From NCBI GenBank assembly GCA_937942935.1, contig CALDGT010000016.1:1-7026 (forward strand): a stretch of DNA of 7,026 nucleotides. The letters run 5' to 3'. Positions 1-6,512 of this stretch are shown one piece after another; position 1 is the stretch's first letter, and each line of letters opens with the position of its first letter. The stretch is from an uncultured Chloroflexota bacterium (GTDB lineage: Bacteria > Chloroflexota > Anaerolineae > Aggregatilineales > Phototrophicaceae). The notes under the pieces are model-generated. The model made no database searches and was not told the DNA's origin. It saw nothing but the letters and a program-made list of their open reading frames with translations. The position numbers and the translations under genes were made by a program.

Positions 1-468
1 ATTTTGGCGCTGGTGGGGGGGAATGGCAGTTTGGAACAAGCCTATATTGGCTTGGCGCGATATATGCAAGGCAAACCCGCCCAAACATGGTTTGACCGTG
101 CGCGACAACTGAACCCAAGTGATGACCAAATTTATTATTTGTATGGGATTTACGCACGAGGCACTGGTGATTTAGAAACTGCCAAACAAGCCTTTATCAA
201 TGCTATCTCGCTCAACTCTGGCAACCCCGCCTATTATATTGAATTGGGGATAACCTATTATGCCCTCAGTGATACACAACAAGGCGATTATTGGATAAAA
301 TTTGCCCAAACCATTGGCGGAGATTCAGAGACCATTCAGCAGATTATAGATGATTTTTATGCCGAACAACAAAGCAATGTTTTTGACTTTGATGCGCTCC
401 AAGCATTGTTAGATGCTACCCCCGAACTAACCCCAGAGATTACGCCAGAAATAACGGAAAATTCATAA
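1..468 (+). CDS. TPR-repeat protein, C-terminal part (5' end outside window)
   Basis: The reading frame is open from the first base, so the start lies upstream; the TTG at position 4 has no ribosome binding site and is not a credible start. The visible 155 residues hold two to three tetratricopeptide-like helical hairpins. The clearest spans residues about 43-76, with the YGIYARGTGD and AKQAFINAISLN segments matching the TPR pattern of small and large residues; weaker units lie at about 10-42 and 77-108. The last ~20 residues are rich in Thr, Pro and Glu (repeated TPE units) and look disordered. TPR units normally bind proteins or scaffold complexes; the partner and the rest of the protein cannot be seen. 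The gene is followed by an 87-nt gap, and nothing ties it functionally to the downstream operon. TPR assignment is firm; role unknown. Confidence 0.8.
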   Translation: MLALVGGNGSLEQAYIGLARYMQGKPAQTWFDRARQLNPSDDQIYYLYGIYARGTGDLETAKQAFINAISLNSGNPAYYIELGITYYALSDTQQGDYWIKFAQTIGGDSETIQQIIDDFYAEQQSNVFDFDALQALLDATPELTPEITPEITENS

Positions 469-494
469 ATTTTTTATATAGCTTCGCTGTAATT

Positions 495-517
495 TGATTT
501 ATCATAAGACTAAATCA
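495..517. repeat. 7-bp perfect inverted repeat with 9-bp spacer (possible operator)
   Basis: TGATTTA at 495-501 is mirrored by TAAATCA at 511-517 around the spacer TCATAAGAC. It lies 38 bp before the ATG at 556, in AT-rich intergenic DNA where a promoter for the small downstream gene is expected. The half-site spacing of about 16 bp centre to centre would suit a dimeric repressor, but a repeat this short and AT-rich can arise by chance. As RNA it would be a weak stem. Confidence 0.3.
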
Positions 518-558
518 CATTAATGTTTTCGTCGAACATATCAAAGGAAAGTCTTATG
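503..558 (+). promoter_or_regulatory. 9-bp long-range inverted repeat that pairs with the start codon at 556
   Basis: CATAAGACT at 503-511 is perfectly complementary to AGTCTTATG at 550-558, whose last three bases are the ATG of the next gene. If the transcript begins upstream of 503, the 9-bp helix would close a 38-nt loop and bury the start codon right beside its Shine-Dalgarno sequence (545-549). The 5' arm is also the loop of the 495-517 repeat, and base 511 is shared, so the two folds compete. This is the geometry of a translational switch, but there is no covariation evidence. Confidence 0.3.
545..549 (+). promoter_or_regulatory. Shine-Dalgarno site deciding the start at 556
   Basis: AGGAA within AAAGGAAAG stands 6 nt before the ATG at 556. 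The in-frame ATG at 523 has only AT-rich sequence before it, so 556 is the better start. Confidence 0.65.
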
Positions 559-966
559 TCAAATATAATCACAATTGAAGATAATGAGTTTTTTCAACTT
601 TTATATCACCCCGATATTAAAGCGATTCACCACATTATTCGTCGCCAATTGCCCAGCGAGACCTTGCGTAATATGTTGATGTTGGGAGTGAAAGTTTTTA
701 AGGAATATGGCGCGACCAAATGGCTGTCTGACGACCATCATATGGATCAAGGTGTTACGCCAGAGGACGAGGCATGGGGTGTTAAGAATTGGTCGGATTT
801 AATCATTTCGGCAGGATGGAAATACTGGGCAATCCTTGTGCCAGACACCACAGCAGGACGAGTTCTCCTAAATCCAATTATAGAACACTATTTTGGAAGA
901 GGCGTGCGGATTAACTTATTCTCGACCACCGAAGAAGCCTTAGCGTGGCTTGCTAGTATGCCATAA
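556..966 (+). CDS. Small stand-alone STAS/SpoIIAA-like domain protein
   Basis: The product is 136 residues from the ATG at 556; an in-frame ATG at 523 would add 11 residues but lacks a ribosome binding site. It has no signal peptide, membrane helix or cysteine cluster, so a soluble cytoplasmic protein is expected. The layout resembles single-domain STAS/SpoIIAA-like proteins of unknown function: an N-terminal strand pair, a helix, a 'KWLSDD' strand-to-loop segment, a Trp-rich helix (WGVKNWSDLI), a hydrophobic strand (WAILVP) and a C-terminal strand plus a helix ending EEALAWLAS, which is typical of that family. Classic SpoIIAA proteins carry a phosphorylatable Ser; I cannot identify one with confidence. 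It is flanked by 87 and 142 nt of noncoding DNA and so is probably its own transcription unit. The fold assignment rests on pattern resemblance only. Confidence 0.7.
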   Translation: MSNIITIEDNEFFQLLYHPDIKAIHHIIRRQLPSETLRNMLMLGVKVFKEYGATKWLSDDHHMDQGVTPEDEAWGVKNWSDLIISAGWKYWAILVPDTTAGRVLLNPIIEHYFGRGVRINLFSTTEEALAWLASMP

Positions 967-987
967 AGTGGTCTATATATGCCTCAA

Positions 988-1009
988 GTAGTGAAATGAA
1001 ACTCACTGC
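988..1009 (+). other. 7-bp stem-loop after the small gene, weak terminator candidate
   Basis: GTAGTGA at 988-994 can pair with TCACTGC at 1003-1009 (one U-G wobble) around an 8-nt loop, beginning 22 nt after the stop codon at 964-966. There is no U-tract after it, so it is not a canonical Rho-independent terminator; it might protect the 3' end of the mRNA or be incidental. Confidence 0.25.
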
Positions 1010-1023
1010 GATATGATTTCCTA

Positions 1024-1052
1024 TTGATGAGATAACCAAAAATGCTTATAGT
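1024..1052 (+). promoter_or_regulatory. Probable sigma70-type promoter for the downstream operon
   Basis: TTGATG at 1024-1029 (4 of 6 to TTGACA) and TATAGT at 1047-1052 (5 of 6 to TATAAT) are separated by the optimal 17 bp. Transcription would begin near 1059-1060, about 50 nt before the TTG start at 1109. It lies in the only sizeable gap before six closely packed genes, so it is the natural driver of the run from 1109 to beyond the window. Nothing comparable was found further downstream between genes. Confidence 0.55.
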
Positions 1053-1086
1053 GTAGGCATCAATCATAAATATGATTGGTGCTTAT
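1053..1086 (+). promoter_or_regulatory. Near-perfect 34-nt dyad: operator or 5'-leader hairpin
   Basis: Bases 1053-1067 pair with 1072-1086 around the tetraloop AAAT, giving 15 continuous RNA pairs (12 Watson-Crick and 3 G-U: 1060/1079, 1056/1083, 1053/1086). At the DNA level the inner arms 1057-1067 and 1072-1082 match at 10 of 11 positions. The dyad begins right after the predicted -10 box and covers the likely transcription start, the usual place for a repressor operator. If transcription starts near 1059, only the inner nine pairs would be in the RNA, making a hairpin at the extreme 5' end. No U-tract follows, so it is not a terminator. Confidence 0.55.
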
Positions 1087-1096
1087 TGCTATTGAT

Positions 1097-1102
1097 AGAG
1101 GT
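1097..1102 (+). promoter_or_regulatory. Shine-Dalgarno site supporting the TTG start at 1109
   Basis: AGAGGT stands 6 nt before TTG at 1109. The upstream TTG at 1076 lies inside the dyad at 1053-1086 and has no such site, so it is the poorer start. Confidence 0.55.
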
Positions 1103-1108
1103 ATCGGT

Positions 1109-1882
1109 TTGAGAAGACTGCTGATTTTAGTCACGCTGATTGTTGTTTCTGTCGCGCTATTTCAATTGAGTGGAATTGCGCGAGATTGGCATTATATTGT
1201 CTCTGCGCCTGCGGGTGAACTGATTTATGCCACCAGCTTTGATGGTGATATGGCGGATTGGTCACAAGATGAGCGCAGTGGTTTTTCATATCGCGCTCAA
1301 GATAGTGCATTACGCATGGTCATTTCCCCAGACCCAACACGTTCTGGTCAACACGGCATATCGAATTGGTCTGCTTATCTAGCCGATTTTGATGTGCAAG
1401 TGGCTGTCCGCTTATTAGAAGGGGTTTTCGATGGTTCGCATAACAATGGTTATGGGGTGGTCTTTCGGCGTTATGATGCCCAAAATTATTACTTATTCAT
1501 CCTCAGTAATGACGGTTCGTATCGTATTATTCGTGTTTTAGATGGAAAATCGAAAATCATGAGCGATTGGATTTGGGCAGATACTATCAAGCGTGAGGTG
1601 AACGCACAAAATCGGTTGCGCGTGGTCGCACAAGATAACCGTTTTCAATTTTATATCAACGACCAATTGCTCCAATTATGTATCCCAGATAATCCAGATG
1701 GCACAAGCACATTTGATTTTAATGGCAATTGCATGGGGACGATGAAAACCGAATTGAGTGATGATGTTATTCCCTATGGACATGTGGGTGTGGGCGTAGA
1801 TTTGGATGCGGGGCGCGATGAGGGCTTTACAGTCGCATTTGATGAAGTGCTGATTTATGCGCCAAAAGGGGATGAATCATGA
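1109..1882 (+). CDS. Membrane-anchored or secreted LamG/concanavalin A-like domain protein
   Basis: The TTG at 1109 is chosen because AGAGGT lies 6 nt upstream and because the product then begins MRR followed by a hydrophobic stretch (residues 3-20), a textbook signal peptide or signal anchor; it is 257 residues long. From about residue 40 the remainder is beta-rich with patterns of the concanavalin/LamG and DUF1080-like jelly-roll folds: 'ATSFDGDMADW' at the first strand, 'YGVVFRRYDAQNYYLF' and 'RLRVVAQDNRFQFYINDQ' in the middle, and 'VGVGVDLD...VAFDEVLIY' at the end. Such domains often bind or process carbohydrates or serve as adhesion modules; no catalytic site is evident. Cys191 and Cys208 could form a disulfide outside the membrane. 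Its stop codon overlaps the ATG of mtaB by 4 nt (ATGA), implying translational coupling although no functional link is known. Fold assignment is moderately sure; function unknown. Confidence 0.75.
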   Translation: MRRLLILVTLIVVSVALFQLSGIARDWHYIVSAPAGELIYATSFDGDMADWSQDERSGFSYRAQDSALRMVISPDPTRSGQHGISNWSAYLADFDVQVAVRLLEGVFDGSHNNGYGVVFRRYDAQNYYLFILSNDGSYRIIRVLDGKSKIMSDWIWADTIKREVNAQNRLRVVAQDNRFQFYINDQLLQLCIPDNPDGTSTFDFNGNCMGTMKTELSDDVIPYGHVGVGVDLDAGRDEGFTVAFDEVLIYAPKGDES

Positions 1883-3165
1883 AAGTGCATTTACGCATGT
1901 TGGGATGCCGATTGAATCAGGCAGAGATAGACCAAATGGCGCGTCAATTGACCGCACAAGGGCATGAGGTAGTTCATACGCCAGAAGAAGCAGACCAATT
2001 CATCGTCAATACATGCGCCGTGACACAAGATGCCACGCGGAGCAGTCGGCAACTGATTCGAGAACTGAGCAAAGCCAACCCAACCGCACAGACCACCGTA
2101 ACAGGGTGTTATGCTCAAATTTCGCCAGATGAAATTTCGGTTTTGCCGAGTGTTGTCCGTGTGGTAGATAACATGGGCAAAGATACCCTCGTTGAGCAAA
2201 TCACAGGTGTGAAGGTCGAATCATTTGACCACGAACCCTTAGCACGCGAATCGGTGGGCGGTGGTCGCACCCGTGCTTTTATAAAAGTGCAAGATGGTTG
2301 CGATAATAGCTGTACATTTTGTGTGACGACCATCGCACGCGGGGCAGGGCGCAGTCGCCCATTGGCAGATGTGATAGCAGAAATCAATGAGTTGCATACC
2401 GTCATGGGGTATCAAGAAGCCGTATTAACAGGTGTGCATTTGGGTAGTTATGGTCACGATTTTGGCGATCATTACGGATTATCAACCCTCGTCCGCGCCA
2501 TCTTAGCTGATACCGATATTCCTCGCCTGCGCTTATCATCGCTTGAGCCATGGGATTTATCGCCAGATTTTTTTGATTTGTGGAGCAACCCGCGTTTGTG
2601 CCGTCATTTGCACTTGCCCCTGCAAAGTGGTTGTGATGCAACCCTTAAGCGGATGCGCCGTAATACCAATCAAGAAAATTTTCGGTTGTTGGTGAATCAT
2701 GCTAGAAACATCATCCCCGATGTGTGCATTACGAGTGATGTCATTGTCGGATTTCCGCACGAAACCGATGACGAATTTGCCATTAGCAAAGCCTTCATCC
2801 AAGAGATGGATTTTGCGGGGATGCACATTTTTCGGTATAGCAAACGACCCGGTACACCCGCCTCACGGATGCGGAATCATGTAGATGAACCAACCAAAAA
2901 AGCCCGTAGTGCAGAGTTACATGCCATCGCAGAAGCAGGGCAAAAACGGTATGCCCTGCGCTTCATAGGGGGCGAGCAACCGGTTTTATGGGAGCATGTG
3001 ATGGGGGCAACCCCTGATGGATTTATCAATGTGGGGTATACTGATACATATTTACGAGTGAAAGCCATTCACCCGCGCCCGTTGACGAATCATCTCATCC
3101 CTGCCCAGTTGGGGCATTACGATGAGGCGACACAAATCATTGAAGGTGCTGTGAGCGTAGCATGA
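1879..3165 (+). CDS. mtaB: tRNA (N6-L-threonylcarbamoyladenosine(37)-C2)-methylthiotransferase MtaB
   Basis: This radical SAM enzyme adds a methylthio group to t6A37 of tRNAs reading ANN codons, giving ms2t6A37 and improving decoding. The 428-residue length is normal. The N-terminal methylthiotransferase domain shows the three cysteines for the auxiliary 4Fe-4S cluster: Cys10 (LGCRLNQAE), Cys46 (NTCAVT) and Cys77 (TGCYAQ). The radical SAM cluster motif CxxxCxxC is Cys141, Cys145 and Cys148 (DGCDNSCTFC), followed by the SAM-domain barrel with 'LTGVHLGSYG', 'LHLPLQSG' and 'TSDVIVGFPHE'. A C-terminal TRAM-like RNA-binding segment begins about residue 365 with the typical 'GYTDTYLRV'. The 'GCRLNQAE' opening and 'GYTD' TRAM segment favour MtaB over MiaB or RimO. 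The ATG overlaps the previous stop codon, with AGGGG 6 nt upstream. The gene precedes yqeY by 30 nt, as in a conserved Firmicutes arrangement. Confidence 0.95.
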   Translation: MKVHLRMLGCRLNQAEIDQMARQLTAQGHEVVHTPEEADQFIVNTCAVTQDATRSSRQLIRELSKANPTAQTTVTGCYAQISPDEISVLPSVVRVVDNMGKDTLVEQITGVKVESFDHEPLARESVGGGRTRAFIKVQDGCDNSCTFCVTTIARGAGRSRPLADVIAEINELHTVMGYQEAVLTGVHLGSYGHDFGDHYGLSTLVRAILADTDIPRLRLSSLEPWDLSPDFFDLWSNPRLCRHLHLPLQSGCDATLKRMRRNTNQENFRLLVNHARNIIPDVCITSDVIVGFPHETDDEFAISKAFIQEMDFAGMHIFRYSKRPGTPASRMRNHVDEPTKKARSAELHAIAEAGQKRYALRFIGGEQPVLWEHVMGATPDGFINVGYTDTYLRVKAIHPRPLTNHLIPAQLGHYDEATQIIEGAVSVA

Positions 3166-3185
3166 TTCATGCCCAACCATCTAAT

Positions 3186-3190
3186 AGGAG
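3186..3190 (+). promoter_or_regulatory. Shine-Dalgarno site deciding the yqeY start
   Basis: AGGAG lies 5 nt before the ATG at 3196. The in-frame ATG at 3169 lies upstream of this site and would add nine residues not typical of the family. Confidence 0.8.
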
Positions 3191-3195
3191 ATATT

Positions 3196-3642
3196 ATGAG
3201 CGACCCAAAAGCCTTATTGAATGACGCCCTTAAAGAGGCGATGAAAGCCAAAGATAATGCCACCCGCGATGTGATTCGGTTATTACAAAGTGCTGTTAAG
3301 CAGGTCGAAATTGATACGCGCAAAGAACTTTCGGCAGATGAAGTGATGGATGTGTTGCAAAAAGAAGCCAAAAAACGCCGTGAGAGTATTTTTGAGTATG
3401 AAAAAGGTGGCAGGCAAGACCTCGCCGATACCGAAAAATTTGAACTGACCGTCATCGAAAAATTTTTGCCAAAACAATTATCTGCCGATGAAGTCCGCGA
3501 AATTGTGCGCGGTGTAATTGCCGAAGTCGGCGCGACCAGCGCCAAAGACCTAAACAAAGTGATGCCTGCTGTCATGGCAAAAGTGAAAGGTGTCGCCGAT
3601 GGTAAATTGGTCAGCCAAATTGTCAAAGAGTTATTGAGCTAA
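3196..3642 (+). CDS. yqeY: GatB/YqeY domain-containing protein
   Basis: The 148-residue product begins at the ATG at 3196, supported by AGGAG 5 nt upstream, and has the standard YqeY length. It is almost wholly helical and charged. Family signatures are present in order: 'RDVIRLLQSAVKQVEI' (about 25-40), 'EVMDVLQKEAKKRRESI' (about 49-65), 'KFLPKQLSADE' (about 90-100), 'GATSAKDLNKVMPAVM' and the ending 'GVADGKLVSQIVKELL'. The C-terminal half corresponds to the tail domain of GatB, the tRNA-binding part of the Asp/Glu-tRNA amidotransferase. YqeY proteins stand alone and their biochemical role is not settled; tRNA-related binding is the usual inference. It sits between mtaB (30 nt) and pgpH (6 nt), consistent with the widespread mtaB-(rpsU)-yqeY association, although no rpsU is present here. 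Confidence 0.93.
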   Translation: MSDPKALLNDALKEAMKAKDNATRDVIRLLQSAVKQVEIDTRKELSADEVMDVLQKEAKKRRESIFEYEKGGRQDLADTEKFELTVIEKFLPKQLSADEVREIVRGVIAEVGATSAKDLNKVMPAVMAKVKGVADGKLVSQIVKELLS

Positions 3643-3648
3643 AAACCT

Positions 3649-6045
3649 ATGATAGACTTCCTCGCCAAATGGCTGGAACGGCGGTTTCATATCCGCCAAG
3701 AACGCGCCCAAAATATTTTGTATCGGTTGGTTGTGGTGGGCGCGGCATCTTTATTTTTATTCATCGCTACCCTGATTGTGGCGTTTGAGAATATTTTTGT
3801 TGTGCAAGGCGGTGTCGCTACCCTAGAGGTTGGGATGACCGCCCAAACAACCATTTATTCGCCAACTACAACCTCATTTGTGAGTCAAACCCTCACCGCA
3901 GAACGGCGCAAAACAACAGAAGATGCAGTGCGCCCAGTTTATAATTCCCCAGACCCGTCTGTGGCACGCCAACAAGCCGAATTAGCCCGCCAGATTTTGG
4001 ATTATATCGAAAATGTACGGCGCGATACACTGGCTTCTGACACCCAAAAGATACAAGATATTGAATATATCACGGCATTGGATTTGGATGAATCTACCAT
4101 TACCCAATTGCTCGATTTTGATGATGAAACATGGCGTGAATTAGATGCAGAAAGCATCGCAGTTTTAGAACGGGTGATGCGTGGCGAAATTCAATCGGGG
4201 GATTTGTCGCGCATACGCGGGCAATTACCAACCCAAGTGAGTGTGCGTTTTGACGAGCGCGAGACGAGTGTGATTGTGGATATTGTCGGCGATTTAATCC
4301 GTGCCAATGCCACTATCAACGAAGAAGCCACCGCCTTAGCCCGTAGCCAAGCGGGAAATGCCGTGACCAATGTCATTCGCTTTTTTGAGCGTGGGCAATT
4401 GGTTGTTTCGAGCGGGCAAATCATCACCCAATCCGATTATGAAGCCCTGAATCAATTGGGTTTGTTGCGCCCTGTAGATAAACGCTTACAAGAGACTGTT
4501 CGTGCGGGGTTGGGGAGCATTATCACGATGGTGATGGTTGGTCTATATCTCTCGCGCTTTAGACCTTCATTGCTATATAGTGAACCCCGTTTGCTCACCT
4601 TGTTAGCGGTGATTTTTCTCATTACATTGGGCGGGGCGCGTGTGGCACTGAGCGGTGAATTTTATATTTATCCTGCGGCGGCACTAGCATTCATTTATGT
4701 TGCAATTGCAGGGCATCAAATTGCCATTATTGGTGTTTTGTCGCTCTCCTTTTTGGTGGGACTGATGTCTGTCGGGGTTTTTGAAAATGTGGCGCTCATC
4801 CTCATCGGTGGGATGATAGGTGCATTATCGCTCCGTCGTTCAGAACGCCTCAATAGCTTTTTCTTTGCGGGTGTGATGGTCGCATTGGGTTATATGGCGG
4901 TGGCGATTTCATTTGTCATCACATCCACAGACCCCAATCGTGTCTCTGAATTGGTATTGCTCATTGTTTATAGCTTTGTAAATGGCATCCTCACCGCCGC
5001 CGCCACCATCGCCGCCATGTATATTATCACCTTGTTATTTAATTTGCCTACTGCGCTCAAAATGATAGAACTGAGCCAACCCAATCAACCCTTACTTCAA
5101 CGGTTGCTCAGAGAGGCGCCCGGTACGTATCAACATTCGCTCCAAGTGGCAAATTTATGTGACCAAGCCGCCAATGCCATCGGCGCAGATGCCCAACTCA
5201 TTCATGTTGCGGCGTTGTATCATGATATTGGCAAAATGCTGAACCCCGCCTTTTTCACCGAAAATCAGGGTGAAATGGGCAATCCTCATGACGCCCTCAA
5301 TGACCCCTATCGGAGTGCTGAGATTATCATCAGTCATGTGACCGAAGGAGATGAACTCGCCAAACAATATCGCTTGCCCAATCGCATCCGCGACTTCATC
5401 CGCGAACATCATGGCACACAAGAAGTTTATGTTTTTTATCAACAAGCCCTCGCTTTAGCCGATGGTGATGCGTCACAAGTAGACAGCAATGACTTTCGGT
5501 ATCCGGGTCCAAAACCACAAACCCGCGAAACCGCGATTATGATGTTGGCAGATGGTGCAGAAGCATCAGTGCGGGCGCGTCAGCCCAAAAATAAGGGCGA
5601 AATAGAAGAAATGGTGCGCGATGTCATTGAGGCAAGGCGCAAAAGTGGTCAACTGAATGAATCGAACCTGACACTGAATGATTTGCAGACCATTCACAAA
5701 ATTTTTGTCGAAATGCTTCAGGCAGTGTTTCATCCACGTATTAATTATGCCGAAGCGGTGGCGCGTGTTCGCAAACCAACACCAACACCTGCTACAGTGA
5801 CACAAACTGTCGAAATCCCAACACCGACCAAAGAAACAAATTCAGATAAGCGCACCACAGGCGAAATCCCTGTTATCACATCAAAGCCACCTTCATCTCC
5901 ATCATTGCCCAAAGTGACACTTCCGCTTAAGACAGATGACGATGATGATGCACCAATATTAGAAGTGCCACGCCTCAAAAAAGCAGATGACAACGGCAAA
6001 GTTGCCGATAAAAAAGAGAGCGATAAAGCCAATGACATCCATTGA
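3649..6045 (+). CDS. pgpH: 7TM HD-domain phosphohydrolase, c-di-AMP phosphodiesterase PgpH family
   Basis: At 798 residues it has the complete PgpH/YqfF layout: a short cytoplasmic N-terminus, one membrane helix (about 27-46), an extracytoplasmic 7TMR-HDED domain (about 50-280), seven membrane helices (about 286-466) and a cytoplasmic HD domain (about 485-705). Metal and catalytic residues are intact: His496 (YQHSLQVANL), His525-Asp526 (LYHDIGKM), His563, His587-His588 (REHHGT) and Asp635 (LADGAEASVRA), along with the family segment FRYPGPKPQTRE. Known members hydrolyse cyclic di-AMP to pApA, controlling osmotic and cell-wall homeostasis. Unusually, a 91-residue Pro/Thr-rich and then highly charged tail (708-798) with five consecutive Asp (763-767) follows the HD domain. 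The ATG lies 6 nt after yqeY with no clear Shine-Dalgarno, suggesting coupled translation. The 3' end overlaps ybeY by 14 nt. Confidence 0.95.
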   Translation: MIDFLAKWLERRFHIRQERAQNILYRLVVVGAASLFLFIATLIVAFENIFVVQGGVATLEVGMTAQTTIYSPTTTSFVSQTLTAERRKTTEDAVRPVYNSPDPSVARQQAELARQILDYIENVRRDTLASDTQKIQDIEYITALDLDESTITQLLDFDDETWRELDAESIAVLERVMRGEIQSGDLSRIRGQLPTQVSVRFDERETSVIVDIVGDLIRANATINEEATALARSQAGNAVTNVIRFFERGQLVVSSGQIITQSDYEALNQLGLLRPVDKRLQETVRAGLGSIITMVMVGLYLSRFRPSLLYSEPRLLTLLAVIFLITLGGARVALSGEFYIYPAAALAFIYVAIAGHQIAIIGVLSLSFLVGLMSVGVFENVALILIGGMIGALSLRRSERLNSFFFAGVMVALGYMAVAISFVITSTDPNRVSELVLLIVYSFVNGILTAAATIAAMYIITLLFNLPTALKMIELSQPNQPLLQRLLREAPGTYQHSLQVANLCDQAANAIGADAQLIHVAALYHDIGKMLNPAFFTENQGEMGNPHDALNDPYRSAEIIISHVTEGDELAKQYRLPNRIRDFIREHHGTQEVYVFYQQALALADGDASQVDSNDFRYPGPKPQTRETAIMMLADGAEASVRARQPKNKGEIEEMVRDVIEARRKSGQLNESNLTLNDLQTIHKIFVEMLQAVFHPRINYAEAVARVRKPTPTPATVTQTVEIPTPTKETNSDKRTTGEIPVITSKPPSSPSLPKVTLPLKTDDDDDAPILEVPRLKKADDNGKVADKKESDKANDIH

Positions 6046-6511
6046 TATTCAGAATGATGACCAATACCCCATATCAGATGAAGCCCTCATCCGTGCCGTG
6101 ATGACTGTTTTGCAATTGCATAAGGTTAACCCTGCTACAGAAGTAGCTGTCGTCATCACCGATGATGAAGAAGTTCGCTCATTGAATATGCAATTTCGTG
6201 GGGTAGATTCGCCTACTGATATTTTATCTTTTCCTGCCGATGAGCCACCTATCGCCATCCCCGATGAACCACCCTATTTAGGCGACCTCATCATCGCATA
6301 TCCCTATGCCAAAGCCCAAGCTGAAAGGGTAGGGCAAGATGTGATTCAAAATTTGTCGCTGTTGGTGGTACATGGCACCTTACATTTGCTCGGATACGAC
6401 CACGATACCCCCGAAAATAAGGCAGAAATGTGGGAAAAACAAGCAGAAGCCTTGCACTTGTTGGGGATTCCAGCGTCTTTGTTGCCACCACTAGAAGATG
6501 AGGCGCATTGA
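6032..6511 (+). CDS. ybeY: Endoribonuclease YbeY (16S rRNA maturation)
   Basis: This zinc-dependent single-strand endoribonuclease takes part in 16S rRNA 3'-end maturation and ribosome quality control. The product is 159 residues, within the family range. The metal-binding signature HxxxHxxxxxH is intact as His114, His118 and His124 in HGTLHLLGYDHD; upstream are the conserved 'RGVDSPTDILSFP' and 'YLGDLIIAYPYAKAQA' segments. The ATG at 6032 is chosen because the family fold begins soon after it and a purine tract (AAAGAGAG, 6012-6020) precedes it; a longer in-frame reading from 5987 would add Lys-rich residues encoded within the pgpH tail and unlike YbeY. The first 14 nt overlap the end of pgpH, so translation is probably coupled. 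dgkA follows after 1 nt, the common ybeY-dgkA pairing. Confidence 0.95.
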   Translation: MTSIDIQNDDQYPISDEALIRAVMTVLQLHKVNPATEVAVVITDDEEVRSLNMQFRGVDSPTDILSFPADEPPIAIPDEPPYLGDLIIAYPYAKAQAERVGQDVIQNLSLLVVHGTLHLLGYDHDTPENKAEMWEKQAEALHLLGIPASLLPPLEDEAH

Positions 6512-6512
6512 T

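Noticed and set aside
4..468. TTG at 4 as the start of the TPR gene
   Set aside because: The frame is open at the window edge, no ribosome site is visible, and the repeats imply a longer protein upstream.
458..475. AAAATT/AATTTT stem followed by T residues at the end of the TPR gene, possible terminator
   Set aside because: The stem is six A-T pairs with no G-C, overlapping the stop codon; too weak to call a Rho-independent terminator.
517..526. ACATTAATGT 10-bp palindrome
   Set aside because: Short and AT-rich with no spacer; palindromes this size occur by chance and nothing else supports a binding site.
3160..3172. GCATGA-T-TCATGC dyad across the mtaB stop codon
   Set aside because: A 6-bp arm repeat is expected about once or twice in 7 kb, and a 1-nt loop cannot form a full RNA hairpin.
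3117..3626. 169-residue open frame on the minus strand opposite yqeY
   Set aside because: It is Ser/Thr/Leu-rich low-information sequence mirroring the strong yqeY coding frame, with no family resemblance.
4994..5019. GCC-rich trinucleotide run inside pgpH
   Set aside because: It encodes an Ala-rich membrane helix (AAATIAAM) and is explained by codon choice.
5745..6038. 97-residue open frame on the minus strand opposite the pgpH tail
   Set aside because: The Ser/Val/Gly-rich translation reflects the complement of the Pro/Thr/Asp codons of the tail; no ribosome site or homology is recognisable.
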